Shown here: piece after piece, positions 16,621 through 25,463 of the stretch
Layout of the letters: each line of letters begins with the position of its first letter
Numbering within the stretch: the first letter of the stretch is position 1
Source: Gordonia humi
GTDB lineage: Bacteria; Actinomycetota; Actinomycetes; Mycobacteriales; Mycobacteriaceae
Direction of reading: 5' to 3'
NCBI RefSeq assembly: GCF_014197435.1
Contig: NZ_JACIFP010000001.1
Location: forward strand, 124,001 to 188,000
DNA: 64,000 nt
Made by a program: the position numbers and the translations under genes
The notes under the pieces: generated by a model
Seen by the model: only the letters and a program-made list of their open reading frames with translations
Databases searched by the model: none
Told to the model about the DNA's origin: nothing

Positions 16621-16652
16621 ATCGTACCGCGAATAACCCTTTGGTCAAACCG
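16621..16652 (-). promoter_or_regulatory. promoter and autoregulatory operator (site E) of the GntR gene
   Basis: On the minus strand, TTGACC (16643-16648) and TACGAT (16621-16626) are 16 bases apart. The dyad TGGTCAAACCG (16642-16652) covers the -35 hexamer, which implies autorepression. Confidence 0.66.
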
Positions 16653-16827
16653 TTGATCCACCCGGCGATATCATCATGAGGTCACAACCCGGACTCGCCC
16701 CGTCGTTCCTTTGGACAGACTGTCACGATTGGATTACGCTCACTCACCGAACGGGGGTCAGGGTCTTCGGGCCAAGACAAATCTCTCCCGCGGTCGCGCA
16801 CGTGGCCGCCGACAGAAGGACATACGC

Positions 16828-17793
16828 ATGCTCTCCAGCGCCCGCAAGCGCTTGACCGCTGGTGTCGTCGCGTTGGCTGCTGCCGTCGCGGGCACCGCCG
16901 TGGCAGTCGCACCCGCACCGCGGGCCCAGGCCGCAGGCGACGTCGAACAGGTCTACTCGGCCTCGATGCACCGCAACATCCCGGTGAAGATCGTCGACGG
17001 CGGGGGCCGGGGCGCCAAGCCGACCCTCTACATGCTCGACGGCCTGCGCGCCCCGAACAACACCAGCGGCTGGCTGCAGAACACCCGCGTCGACAGCTGG
17101 ATGGTCGGCAAGGGCACCAACGTCGCCATCCCGTTCGGCGGCGCGGGCAGCTTCTACACCAACTGGGAGAAGCGCGACCCGAAGCTCGGCCTCAACAAGT
17201 GGGAGACGTTCCTGACCAAGGAACTCCCCGCTTACATGAAGAAGCGCCACAACAGCGACAACCGTCGCAACGGCATCGCCGGTCTGTCGATGTCCGGTAC
17301 CGCGGCGCTGAACCTGGCCTCGCGTCACCCGAACTTCTACAAGGCCGTCGCGTCGTTCAGCGGTTACCCGACCGTCACGATGCCGGGCTTCGGCCAGGGC
17401 ATCCAGGCGTCCGTCATGGAGATGGGCGGCAACCCGGTCAACATGTGGGGCATCTGGCCCGCCGGCGAGTGGGCCGCCAACGACCCGTTCCTGACCGCCG
17501 GCAACCTCGCGGGTCACCGCGTCTACGTCTCGTCCGGCACCGGCATGGGCTCCAAGTACGACTCGTCGATCACCCCGGGCAGCGGCAACTTCAACGCCAC
17601 CAAGTTCGCGCAGATGGTTCCGCTCGAGGTCGCCGCATCGGCCAGCTCGCAGATGTACATCGCTCGCCTCGCCACCGTTCCCGGCGTCAAGGTGACCACT
17701 CACATCACGCCCGACGGCGCGCACTGGTGGGACTACTGGCAGGAGAACTTCAAGCACGCGTGGACGAGCACCTTCCGTCCGGCGTTCTTCTAG
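16828..17793 (+). CDS. secreted mycolyltransferase (antigen 85-type esterase)
   Basis: A 321-residue secreted alpha/beta hydrolase of the antigen 85/PS1 family, which transfers mycolic acids to trehalose and arabinogalactan in the cell envelope. A signal peptide (basic start, hydrophobic alanine/valine stretch) is probably cleaved after AQA near residue 36. The nucleophile serine is in GLSMSG near residue 154, and the histidine is in DGAHWWDYW near the end; YMLDGLRAPNN and PFGGAGSFYTNW are family signatures. ATG at 16828 has GAAGGA eight bases upstream. It is a single gene ending in a strong terminator. Its presence marks the host as mycolate-bearing. Confidence 0.92.
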   Translation: MLSSARKRLTAGVVALAAAVAGTAVAVAPAPRAQAAGDVEQVYSASMHRNIPVKIVDGGGRGAKPTLYMLDGLRAPNNTSGWLQNTRVDSWMVGKGTNVAIPFGGAGSFYTNWEKRDPKLGLNKWETFLTKELPAYMKKRHNSDNRRNGIAGLSMSGTAALNLASRHPNFYKAVASFSGYPTVTMPGFGQGIQASVMEMGGNPVNMWGIWPAGEWAANDPFLTAGNLAGHRVYVSSGTGMGSKYDSSITPGSGNFNATKFAQMVPLEVAASASSQMYIARLATVPGVKVTTHITPDGAHWWDYWQENFKHAWTSTFRPAFF

Positions 17794-17795
17794 GG

Positions 17796-17820
17796 GTCTC
17801 GACTCCGGTCGACCAGCAGG
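17796..17820. repeat. dispersed repeat, degenerate copy
   Basis: Reads TCTCGACTCCGGTCGACCAG and onward, starting three bases after the mycolyltransferase stop. It resembles the CTCCGCTCGA(C/T)CAGCGG family also seen at 38494-38533, 46384-46425, 51080-51165 and 58812-58860. Confidence 0.5.
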
Positions 17821-17825
17821 CAGAC

Positions 17826-17870
17826 ACCGCGGTCGGTGTCCCGTTCCCGGGACACCGACCGCGGTTCTTT
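17826..17870 (+). terminator. intrinsic terminator of the mycolyltransferase gene
   Basis: An 18-base perfect stem (17826-17843 with 17848-17865) with a four-base loop TTCC is followed by TCTTT. It is the best rho-independent terminator in the window. Confidence 0.85.
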
Positions 17871-17929
17871 CTGTCCGATGCGCCACGTCCGCACACACCT
17901 TGTCACCACCCACGGCTACGCTGAGACGC

Positions 17930-18934
17930 GTGGGTACCGGACAGCACATTCTGACTCGTAAGACGCCGTCGGCGATGTTCCTCGTGATGACGATCGACGA
18001 CGGCGGTGAGGACGCCGTCCGCGAGGCTCTCACCGGGCTGTCGGGCATTGTGACCACGGTGTCCTCACGTGTCCCCGAGGCCACGCTGTCGGCGGTCGTC
18101 GGCATCGGCTCGGCCGCATGGGACCGCCTGTTCTCCGGCCCCCGACCCGCCGAGCTGCATCCGTTCATCGAACTGACCGGCGAGGTCCACACGGCCCCGT
18201 CGACGCCGGGCGACATCCTCCTGCACATCAAATCCGACCGGCAGGATCTGGCCTTCGAGGTCGGCCGCCTGTGGACCGCGTCGCTCGGCGATGCCGTCAC
18301 CACCGTCGACGAGGTCCACGGCTTCCGATACTTCGACATGCGCGACCTCATCGGGTTCGTCGACGGCACCGAGAATCCGACCGGCGACGACGCCGTCGCC
18401 GCGATCCTCGTCGACGCCGAAGACCCCGACTTCGCCGGCGGCAGCTACGTCGCGATCCAGCGGTACGTCACCGACTTCACATCGTGGAACGCCCTCCCGG
18501 TGCCCGATCAGGAGGCGGCGATCGGTCGCAGCAAGGTCGAGAACATCGAGTTCGACGACGATGTGAAGCCCACGAACTCGCACATCGCGCTCAACGTCAT
18601 CGAGGACGCGAACGGCGAAGAGCTCGATATCGTGCGGGACAACATGCCCTACGGCGACATCGCGGGCGACCGCGAGAAAGGCACCCTCTTCATCGCGTAC
18701 TCCAAGACACCCGCCATCACCGAGCAGATGCTGCGAAACATGTTCATCGGCGAGCCGGAGGGCAACCACGACCGACTCCTCGACTTCACCACCGCGGTGA
18801 CCGGCACCCAGTTCTTCGCGCCGACCACCGAGTTCCTCGACGATCCGCCGCCGGCGCCCGACACGCAGATCCCGCAGACACCCGCTGCCACGGACACGTC
18901 CGACGGCTCCCTGGGCATCGGCCGCCTCCGTTGA
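17930..18934 (+). CDS. dyp: DyP-type heme peroxidase with encapsulin-targeting tail
   Basis: A 334-residue dye-decolorizing peroxidase. The GFVDGTENP motif lies near residue 142 and a probable proximal heme histidine in TNSHIALNV near 220. Residues after about 300 form a proline/threonine-rich linker ending in DGSLGIGRLR, which matches the C-terminal cargo-loading peptides of encapsulin-packaged DyPs. The enzyme would act inside the shell made by the next gene. GTG at 17930 is chosen because it restores a normal N-terminus and because TACGCT ends seven bases before it, typical of leaderless transcripts. The encapsulin gene follows after 40 bases. Confidence 0.92.
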   Translation: MGTGQHILTRKTPSAMFLVMTIDDGGEDAVREALTGLSGIVTTVSSRVPEATLSAVVGIGSAAWDRLFSGPRPAELHPFIELTGEVHTAPSTPGDILLHIKSDRQDLAFEVGRLWTASLGDAVTTVDEVHGFRYFDMRDLIGFVDGTENPTGDDAVAAILVDAEDPDFAGGSYVAIQRYVTDFTSWNALPVPDQEAAIGRSKVENIEFDDDVKPTNSHIALNVIEDANGEELDIVRDNMPYGDIAGDREKGTLFIAYSKTPAITEQMLRNMFIGEPEGNHDRLLDFTTAVTGTQFFAPTTEFLDDPPPAPDTQIPQTPAATDTSDGSLGIGRLR

Positions 18935-18974
18935 GCGCCACGATCGAACTTCCCCCGACGAAAGGACATCGAAA

Positions 18975-19766
18975 ATGAGTAATCTGCACCGCGACCTGGC
19001 TCCGATCTCGGCCGCCGCCTGGACCGAGATCGAAGAGGAGGCAGGACGCTCGTTCAAACGCAACGTCGCCGGACGTCGCATCGTCGACGTCAAGGGGCCG
19101 CTCGGCCTCGACACCGACTCGGTGACTGTCGGACACCGCACCAAGATCGACTCCCCCGCCGACGGCATCACCGCGTATCTGCGCACCGCACAGCCCCTCG
19201 TCGAGCTGAAGGTTCCGTTCACGGTGACCCGCGAATCGATCGACGACGTCGAACGCGGCGCCGCGGACGCCGACTGGGACCCCGTGGTCAAGGCCGCGCG
19301 CGAACTCGCACTCGCCGAAGACCGCGCGATCTTCGCCGGTTATCCGGCCGCGCAGATCACCGGACTCGGTGCGGGCGCGACCACTGTCGCCCTTCCCGAG
19401 GACATCCGCACCTACCCCGACGCGCTCAGCCAGGCCATGAACAAGCTGCGCCTGAACTCGGTCGACGGCCCGTACTCGCTGGCGCTGTCGGCGGATCTGT
19501 ACGCGCGGGTCAATGAGACCTCCGACCACGGGTACCCGGTGCGCGAACACCTGCGCCGCATCCTCGGCGACGGCGAGATCGTCTGGGCCCCGGCGATCGA
19601 CGGCGCCTACCTGGTGTCCACCCGCGGCGGCGACTTCGAGTTCACCATCGGCCAGGACGTGTCCATCGGCTACGACTCGCACGACGCCGACGTCGTCAAC
19701 CTGTACTTCACCGAGTCGTTCACCTACCTCACGTACACGCCGGAGGCCGCCATCGCACTGCGCTGA
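18975..19766 (+). CDS. enc: encapsulin nanocompartment shell protein (family 1)
   Basis: A 263-residue HK97-fold shell protein that assembles into an icosahedral compartment. The N-terminus LHRDLAPISAAAWTEIEEEA is highly characteristic, as are FKRNVAGRRIVDVKGP and the C-terminal LYFTESFTYLTYTPEAA. Its length is that of actinobacterial family 1 encapsulins. AAAGGA precedes the ATG. It directly follows the DyP peroxidase, its evident cargo, so the pair forms an oxidative-stress nanocompartment operon. Confidence 0.95.
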   Translation: MSNLHRDLAPISAAAWTEIEEEAGRSFKRNVAGRRIVDVKGPLGLDTDSVTVGHRTKIDSPADGITAYLRTAQPLVELKVPFTVTRESIDDVERGAADADWDPVVKAARELALAEDRAIFAGYPAAQITGLGAGATTVALPEDIRTYPDALSQAMNKLRLNSVDGPYSLALSADLYARVNETSDHGYPVREHLRRILGDGEIVWAPAIDGAYLVSTRGGDFEFTIGQDVSIGYDSHDADVVNLYFTESFTYLTYTPEAAIALR

Positions 19767-19822
19767 CGGCCGGGACGAAAACCGCTCGTCCCACCCGCCG
19801 CGGGACGTATAGAGTCGACGGA

Positions 19823-21556
19823 GTGCTCATCCGCCTGCTTCGTACGTACCTGGCCGGGTACAGACGATTCATCATCGCCGTCGTCGCGCTTCAACTGATC
19901 GCGACGGCGGCGATGCTGTATCTGCCGACCCTCAACGCCGACATCATCAACAACGGCGTCGCCACCGGCGACACCGGTTACATCCTGTCGACGGGCGGAT
20001 GGATGCTGCTCGTCTCGCTGGCGCAGATCGTCTGCTCGGTCGCGGCCATGTACGCGGGCGCGCAGGCCTCCCTCGGCGCCGGGCGCGACATCCGCCACGA
20101 CCTGGTGCATCGGGTCAACGAGTTCTCCGGACGTGAAGTCGGGAGGTTCGGCGCACCGTCGTTGATCACCCGGACCACCAACGACGTCCAGCAGGTTCAG
20201 CTGCTCGCGGTCATGTCGATCTCGATCCTGGTGACCGCACCGATCATGGGTGTCGGCGGCATCGTGATGGGCATGTACGAGGCGTTCTCGATCTCGTGGC
20301 TGCTGGCCGTGGCCGTGCCGGTCCTCGGCCTCACGATGGGTCTGATCATCGCCCGGATGATCCCCGCGTTCCGTTCCATGCAGACCCGCATCGACAGTGT
20401 GAACCGGGTGATGCGCGAGCAGATCACCGGCATCCGCGTGGTCCGCGCCTTCGTCCGCGAACGCCACGAGACGGCCCGCTTCGGCGTCGCCAACGACAGC
20501 CTCGCCGACGCCACTCTGCGCGTCGGGCGGATGATGGCCGTGATGTTCCCGGCCGTCATGCTCATCACCAACCTCACCCTGGTGGCCGTCCTCTGGTTCG
20601 GCGGGCACGCGGTCGGCGACGGCAGCGTCGAGATCGGCTCGCTGACCGCCATGATCAGCTACGTCATGCAGATCATGATGTCGGTGATGATGGCCTCGTT
20701 CCTGGCGATCATGGCCCCGCGCGCAGGTGTCTGCGCCGAACGCATCTGCGAGGTCCTCGACACCGAGTCGTCCGTGCACTCCCCCGCGGTCGCCGTCGCG
20801 CAGACCGACGATCCCGCGGTCATCGAGTTCGACGACGTCGAGTTCCGCTATCCGGGCGCCGACGACGCCGTCCTCAATCACATCTCGTTCGCCACCCGGC
20901 CGGGCACCACGACCGCCGTCGTCGGATCGACCGGATCGGGTAAGACCACCCTGGTCAACCTGATCCCGCGCCTGATCGACGCCACTGCGGGCACCCTGCG
21001 CATCGGCGGAGTCGACGTCCGCGACCAGGATCCCGATCGGCTGCGTGCGAGCATCGGTCTCGTCCCGCAGCGCCCCTACCTGTTCTCCGGAACCGTCGCC
21101 AGCAATCTCCGCCACGGCGATCCCGACGCGACGGACGAGCAGTTGTGGGAAGCTCTCGAGACCGCGCAGGCCGCCGACTTCGTGCGCGCCATGCCCGACG
21201 GCCTGGACACCGCGATCGCGCAGGGCGGCACCACGGTGTCCGGTGGACAGCGCCAGCGCCTGGCCATCGCTCGGGCACTCGTCCGCAGGCCCGCCGTCTA
21301 CGTCTTCGACGACTCGTTCTCGGCGCTCGACCTGCAGACCGATGCGAGACTCCGCGCCGCACTGGTCCCGGCGACCCGAGACGCGGCGATGATCGTCGTC
21401 GCGCAGCGCATCTCCACCGTGACCTCCGCCGACCAGATCGTCGTCCTCGACCAGGGCACGATCGTCGGACTCGGCACTCACGAAGAACTCCTCGCCTCGT
21501 GCGAGACGTACGCCGAGATAGCCGAGTCCCAGCTGGCGATCGGAGCCGCGCAATGA
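19823..21556 (+). CDS. ABC exporter half-transporter with non-canonical Walker B
   Basis: A 577-residue fused membrane-ATPase subunit. Five to six membrane segments fill the first 300 residues. The nucleotide-binding domain has Walker A GSTGSGKTT, signature VSGGQRQRL and Walker B VYVFDDSFSALD, in which the catalytic glutamate is aspartate. This matches the degenerate-site partner of heterodimeric exporters such as LmrC or BmrC, and resembles mycobacterial Rv1273c. GTG at 19823 stands nine bases after TATAGA, suggesting a leaderless mRNA. It overlaps the partner gene by four bases (ATGA), so the two are co-translated. The exported substrate is unknown. Confidence 0.9.
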   Translation: MLIRLLRTYLAGYRRFIIAVVALQLIATAAMLYLPTLNADIINNGVATGDTGYILSTGGWMLLVSLAQIVCSVAAMYAGAQASLGAGRDIRHDLVHRVNEFSGREVGRFGAPSLITRTTNDVQQVQLLAVMSISILVTAPIMGVGGIVMGMYEAFSISWLLAVAVPVLGLTMGLIIARMIPAFRSMQTRIDSVNRVMREQITGIRVVRAFVRERHETARFGVANDSLADATLRVGRMMAVMFPAVMLITNLTLVAVLWFGGHAVGDGSVEIGSLTAMISYVMQIMMSVMMASFLAIMAPRAGVCAERICEVLDTESSVHSPAVAVAQTDDPAVIEFDDVEFRYPGADDAVLNHISFATRPGTTTAVVGSTGSGKTTLVNLIPRLIDATAGTLRIGGVDVRDQDPDRLRASIGLVPQRPYLFSGTVASNLRHGDPDATDEQLWEALETAQAADFVRAMPDGLDTAIAQGGTTVSGGQRQRLAIARALVRRPAVYVFDDSFSALDLQTDARLRAALVPATRDAAMIVVAQRISTVTSADQIVVLDQGTIVGLGTHEELLASCETYAEIAESQLAIGAAQ

Positions 21557-23460
21557 CCCGCCCGGGAGCACCCGGCGCGCCGGGCATGGAGAAGCCCCAC
21601 TCCTTCGGGCCGTCGCTCAAACGGCTGATCCGCCAGCTCGGCGCGTACCGCGGCATGATGACCGTCGTCCTGATCACGATCGTGGGATCCGTCGCCCTCA
21701 ACGCCTACACGCCGCGTGTTCTCGGCGACGCCACCAACGAGCTGTTCGACGGCGTCATCGGTTCGCAGTTGCCCGCGGGTCTCACCAAAGATCAAGCGGT
21801 TCAAGGCCTTCGCGACTCCGGCCACGGCACCTTCGCCGACATGGTCTCGGCGATGGACGTGACTCCCGGACAGGGCATCGACTTCTCCGCGGTCGGCCGC
21901 ATCCTCGGGCTGGTCCTGATCCTGTACGTCGCCGCGGCACTTCTCGGCTGGCTCGGCGCCTTCCTGCTCAACAAGGTCGTCGTCGGGACCATCACCGGCC
22001 TGCGAGCCCGTATCGAGGGGAAGATCCACCGACTGCCGCTCAAGTTCTACGACGAGTCGGCCCGCGGCGATCTCCTCTCTCGCGTCACCAACGATCTCGA
22101 CAATCTGTCGCAGTCGCTGCAGCAGACCATCAGTCAGTTCCTCAACTCGGTGCTCATGGTGATCGCGATCCTGATCATGATGTTCTCGATCTCACCGGTC
22201 CTCTCGCTGATCGCCATCGCCACCGTGCCGCTCGCCGCGATCGCCACCGGGCTCATCGCCAAGCGCTCCAAACCGCACTTCGTCGGACAGTGGTCGTCGA
22301 CCGGGGCGCTCAACGCACAGATCGAGGAGGCGTTCACCGGCCACGAACTGGTCAAGGCGTTCGGGCGACGCAACGAGGTCGAGGCCGCCTTCGACGACCG
22401 CAACGAGAAGCTCTACGAATCGTCGTGGCGCGCCCAGTTCATCTCGGGCATCATCATGCCGACGATCATGTTCTTGGGGAACCTGAACTATGTCGCCGTC
22501 GCCGTGGTCGGCGGGCTCCGCGTCGCGTCCGGCAGCCTGTCCCTCGGCGAGGTCCAGGCGTTCATCCAGTACTCACGCCAGTTCACCCAGCCGCTCACCC
22601 AGATCGGCTCCATGTTCAACCTGATGCAGTCGGGCGTCGCCTCCGCCGAGCGCATCTTCGCCGTCCTCGACGAGGACGAGGAGTCGCCCGATCCGGTCGA
22701 CGCGCAGACCCCCGCCACCGATTCCGGCCGCATCGTCTTCGACGACGTGTCGTTCCGCTACGTCGACGACGCGCCGCTCATCGAGAACCTCTCGCTGACC
22801 GCCGAGTCCGGCGACACCATCGCGATCGTCGGCCCCACCGGTGCGGGCAAGACCACCCTGGTCAACCTCATCCTGCGGTTCTACGAACTCGACGGGGGCA
22901 CCATCTGGGTCGACGGCGTCGACGCCGCCGCGATGACGCGGGACGACCTCCGCGAACGCACCGGCATGGTGCTGCAGGACTCGTGGCTGTTCGGTGGCAC
23001 GATCTACGACAACATCGCCTACGGCGACCCGGACGCCCCTCGCGAGGAGGTCCTCGAAGCGGCGAAGATCAGCCACGTCGACCACTTCGTCCGCACTCTC
23101 CCCGACGGCTACGAGACGGTGCTCGACGACGAGGGCGGCGGCGTCAGTGCAGGCGAGCGTCAGCTCATCACGATCGCCCGAGCGTTCCTCGCCAAACCGT
23201 CGATTCTCATCCTCGACGAGGCCACGAGTTCGGTCGACACCCGGACCGAACTCCTGATCGGGAAGGCCATGGCCAATCTGCGCGCCGATCGCACGAGCTT
23301 CGTCATCGCCCACCGTCTGTCGACCATCCGCGATGCGGACACCATCGTCGTCATGGAAGACGGACACATCGTCGAACAGGGCGATCACGATTCGCTGCTG
23401 GCGGCGAAGGGCGCGTACTTCCGGCTCTACAACGCCCAGTTCTCGGCCGCGGTGTCCTAG
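21553..23460 (+). CDS. ABC exporter half-transporter with canonical ATPase site
   Basis: A 635-residue partner of the preceding subunit, with six membrane segments and an ATPase domain carrying Walker A GPTGAGKTT, signature VSAGERQLI and Walker B ILILDEATS with the catalytic glutamate intact, plus the H-loop in FVIAHRLST. About 60 extra residues lie between membrane segments 1 and 2 (roughly residues 65-125), likely extracytoplasmic. Together the two halves form a heterodimeric exporter with one consensus and one degenerate catalytic site, resembling mycobacterial Rv1272c/Rv1273c. The ATG overlaps the upstream stop. It converges on the EamA gene. Confidence 0.9.
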   Translation: MTRPGAPGAPGMEKPHSFGPSLKRLIRQLGAYRGMMTVVLITIVGSVALNAYTPRVLGDATNELFDGVIGSQLPAGLTKDQAVQGLRDSGHGTFADMVSAMDVTPGQGIDFSAVGRILGLVLILYVAAALLGWLGAFLLNKVVVGTITGLRARIEGKIHRLPLKFYDESARGDLLSRVTNDLDNLSQSLQQTISQFLNSVLMVIAILIMMFSISPVLSLIAIATVPLAAIATGLIAKRSKPHFVGQWSSTGALNAQIEEAFTGHELVKAFGRRNEVEAAFDDRNEKLYESSWRAQFISGIIMPTIMFLGNLNYVAVAVVGGLRVASGSLSLGEVQAFIQYSRQFTQPLTQIGSMFNLMQSGVASAERIFAVLDEDEESPDPVDAQTPATDSGRIVFDDVSFRYVDDAPLIENLSLTAESGDTIAIVGPTGAGKTTLVNLILRFYELDGGTIWVDGVDAAAMTRDDLRERTGMVLQDSWLFGGTIYDNIAYGDPDAPREEVLEAAKISHVDHFVRTLPDGYETVLDDEGGGVSAGERQLITIARAFLAKPSILILDEATSSVDTRTELLIGKAMANLRADRTSFVIAHRLSTIRDADTIVVMEDGHIVEQGDHDSLLAAKGAYFRLYNAQFSAAVS

Positions 23461-23480
23461 GCCGGAGGCCGGAACCGACT

Positions 23481-24440
23481 TCACGCCGCAGGCATGGGTT
23501 CACGCTCCGTGTCGGACGGAGGGCGCGAGCCCACGCCGCGGGCGTGTTCGGGCGTCTGCTCCGCCCCGACCTTCGCCTTGCGCGCGGCGTTCATCGTCGT
23601 CCCCACCGACGCCGCGATCACCGCGGCGATGGCGAGGGCGGGCAGCAGACCGATGGCCTGGTGCAGCAGCGCCAGTCCCGCGAGGGCCGCGATCGCCGGC
23701 TCCAGACTGAGCAGGACGCCGAAGACGTGTTCGGGGAGACGACGGAGGGCGCCCTGTTCCAGGGTGTACGGAATCACCGAGCCGAGCAGCGCCGTACCCG
23801 CACCGAGCGCGAGAAGACGCCAGTCGTGCATCGCGGGCAACGCCTGCCCCGTGCCGATCGGGAGCAGGACCACCGTCGCGACGACGAGCGCCACCGCCAG
23901 ACCACCCGATCCCGGCACCGTCCGACTGACGCGAGCACCGGTCAGGATGTAGCCCGCCCAGAACAGTCCCGCGATCAACGCGCAGGCCACACCGACCATG
24001 TCGAGCGACGACGCACCGAGCACACTGTCGATGCCCAGCAGTGCCATGCCGACGAACGCCAGACCGACCCACAGCAGGTCACTGCGTCTGCGAGAGAGCA
24101 CCGAGGACAGGACCAGCGGGCCGAGGAACTCGATCGCCACCGCCGTGCCCAACGGGATCCGCGAGATCGCCGTGTAGAAGAAGCCGTTCATCGCCGCCAT
24201 CATCACGCCGAACGCGATGATCGCCGCCCACTGGCGTCGACCCCAGCCGCCGATCCGGGGACGAGCGACGACGACCAGCACCCCCGCCGAGATCGCGAGC
24301 CGCAGCAGGGTGACGCCCCACGTGCCCATCGCATCGAACAGACCCACCGCGAGGGCCGCGCCGAACTGCAACGACGTACACGAACCCACGATCATCGCCA
24401 CCGCCGCGCCTGTCCGCCTGCCCTGCGTCGTCTCTGTCAC
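23481..24440 (-). CDS. EamA/RhtA-type drug/metabolite transporter
   Basis: A 319-residue integral membrane protein with about ten hydrophobic segments in two EamA repeats, the second containing LEPAIAALAGLALLHQ, a phrase typical of RhtA-type amino-acid/metabolite exporters. The C-terminal 30 residues are a hydrophilic tail. GTG at 24440 is the only good start. It is divergent from a LysR regulator, the usual arrangement for a regulator controlling its neighbour exporter. The exported compound cannot be inferred. Confidence 0.83.
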   Translation of the reverse strand: MTETTQGRRTGAAVAMIVGSCTSLQFGAALAVGLFDAMGTWGVTLLRLAISAGVLVVVARPRIGGWGRRQWAAIIAFGVMMAAMNGFFYTAISRIPLGTAVAIEFLGPLVLSSVLSRRRSDLLWVGLAFVGMALLGIDSVLGASSLDMVGVACALIAGLFWAGYILTGARVSRTVPGSGGLAVALVVATVVLLPIGTGQALPAMHDWRLLALGAGTALLGSVIPYTLEQGALRRLPEHVFGVLLSLEPAIAALAGLALLHQAIGLLPALAIAAVIAASVGTTMNAARKAKVGAEQTPEHARGVGSRPPSDTEREPMPAA

Positions 24441-24528
24441 GCGGTCCAGTCTCCGCCACGCGGTAAAGTCAGTCCAGCGAATCTTTCCTACGAATAATCA
24501 TTAGACGAAGTGATGAATCGAGGCGGCG
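24441..24528. promoter_or_regulatory. divergent promoter region of EamA and LysR genes
   Basis: An 88-base gap with an AT-rich core (ACGAATAATCATTAG around 24490-24504), unlike the surrounding GC-rich DNA. A LysR-family protein would be expected to bind here. No exact palindrome stands out. Confidence 0.4.
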
Positions 24529-25443
24529 ATGCTGAACGTCACACGGTTGCGCATCCTGCGTGAACTCCACATCCGCGGCACGCTCGCAGCGGTGGCGGAC
24601 GCGCTCTCGTACACGCCGTCGGCCGTGTCTCAGCAACTGTCGCAGCTCGAACGAGAAGCCGGTGTGCCCCTATTGGAACGGGTCGGTCGCGGTGTCCGTC
24701 TCACCGCTCCCGCGGTCGGCCTCGTCGAACACGCCGATGCCGTCATCACTCGGCTCGAACTGGCCGAGGCCGAACTCGCCGCATCGCAGCCCGACGTCCA
24801 CGGCACGTTATGTGTCGCACTCTTCCAGTCGGTGGTCCTCGAGCTCGCGCCGGCGACGCTCACTCTGCTCGCCGAGCGGCATCCGCGTCTGCGCGTGGAG
24901 ATCATCCAACGCGACGAGGACCTGGCGACGAGCGGGATGCTGGCGCAGGAGTTCGACGTCGTGCTCGGCGAGGAGTTCCCCGGGCGCCCGCATCCGGTCC
25001 GGCCCGACGTCGACCGTCGAGACCTGCTCCGCGACCCGCTGATGCTCGCGCTGCCGTCGCACGGCAGGTGGGCGGATCTGCCGACGACCCTCACCGATCT
25101 CGCCGCCGCTCCGTGGGCGCTCGACCCCGCGACGACGGCGATGGGCGCGTGGTCGCGGGACATCTGCCGGAGCGCCGGATTCGAGCCGGACGTCCGCTTC
25201 GACACCCCCGATCCGCTGTTGCAGGCGCACCTCGTGCGGACCGGGCACGCCGTCGCGTTGATGCCGTCTCTGCTCGCCGACCGGCATCTGACCGGCACCC
25301 GCCTGGTCGCACTGCCCGACGACCCGCACCGCATGCTGTACACCGCCACGCGCCCCGGACGGACCGACCACCCGGCGGTACGCGCGTTCCGCGACGCCCT
25401 CGGCGAAGCCGCCGCGGCGATCAACGACCGTGCGGAACAATAG
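24529..25443 (+). CDS. LysR-family transcriptional regulator
   Basis: A 304-residue LysR protein with an N-terminal winged helix (MLNVTRLRILRELHIRGTLA, then SYTPSAVSQQLSQLEREAG) and a periplasmic-binding-like effector domain. It lies head-to-head with the EamA exporter gene and probably controls it. GAGG lies about five bases before the ATG. It is followed 20 bases later by a DUF1697 gene that has its own strong ribosome binding site. Confidence 0.87.
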   Translation: MLNVTRLRILRELHIRGTLAAVADALSYTPSAVSQQLSQLEREAGVPLLERVGRGVRLTAPAVGLVEHADAVITRLELAEAELAASQPDVHGTLCVALFQSVVLELAPATLTLLAERHPRLRVEIIQRDEDLATSGMLAQEFDVVLGEEFPGRPHPVRPDVDRRDLLRDPLMLALPSHGRWADLPTTLTDLAAAPWALDPATTAMGAWSRDICRSAGFEPDVRFDTPDPLLQAHLVRTGHAVALMPSLLADRHLTGTRLVALPDDPHRMLYTATRPGRTDHPAVRAFRDALGEAAAAINDRAEQ

Positions 25444-25463
25444 GGCTCGAGAAGGAGGTCCTC

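Noticed and set aside
19724..21571. Antisense open frame of 615 codons over the first ABC subunit
   Set aside because: The product is Asp/Gly/His-rich with no motif, while the plus strand encodes a perfect ABC exporter with overlap coupling to its partner.
24441..24528. Searched for a riboswitch or RNA gene in the AT-rich EamA/LysR gap
   Set aside because: Only 88 bases, no convincing paired structure, and a divergent LysR promoter is a sufficient explanation.
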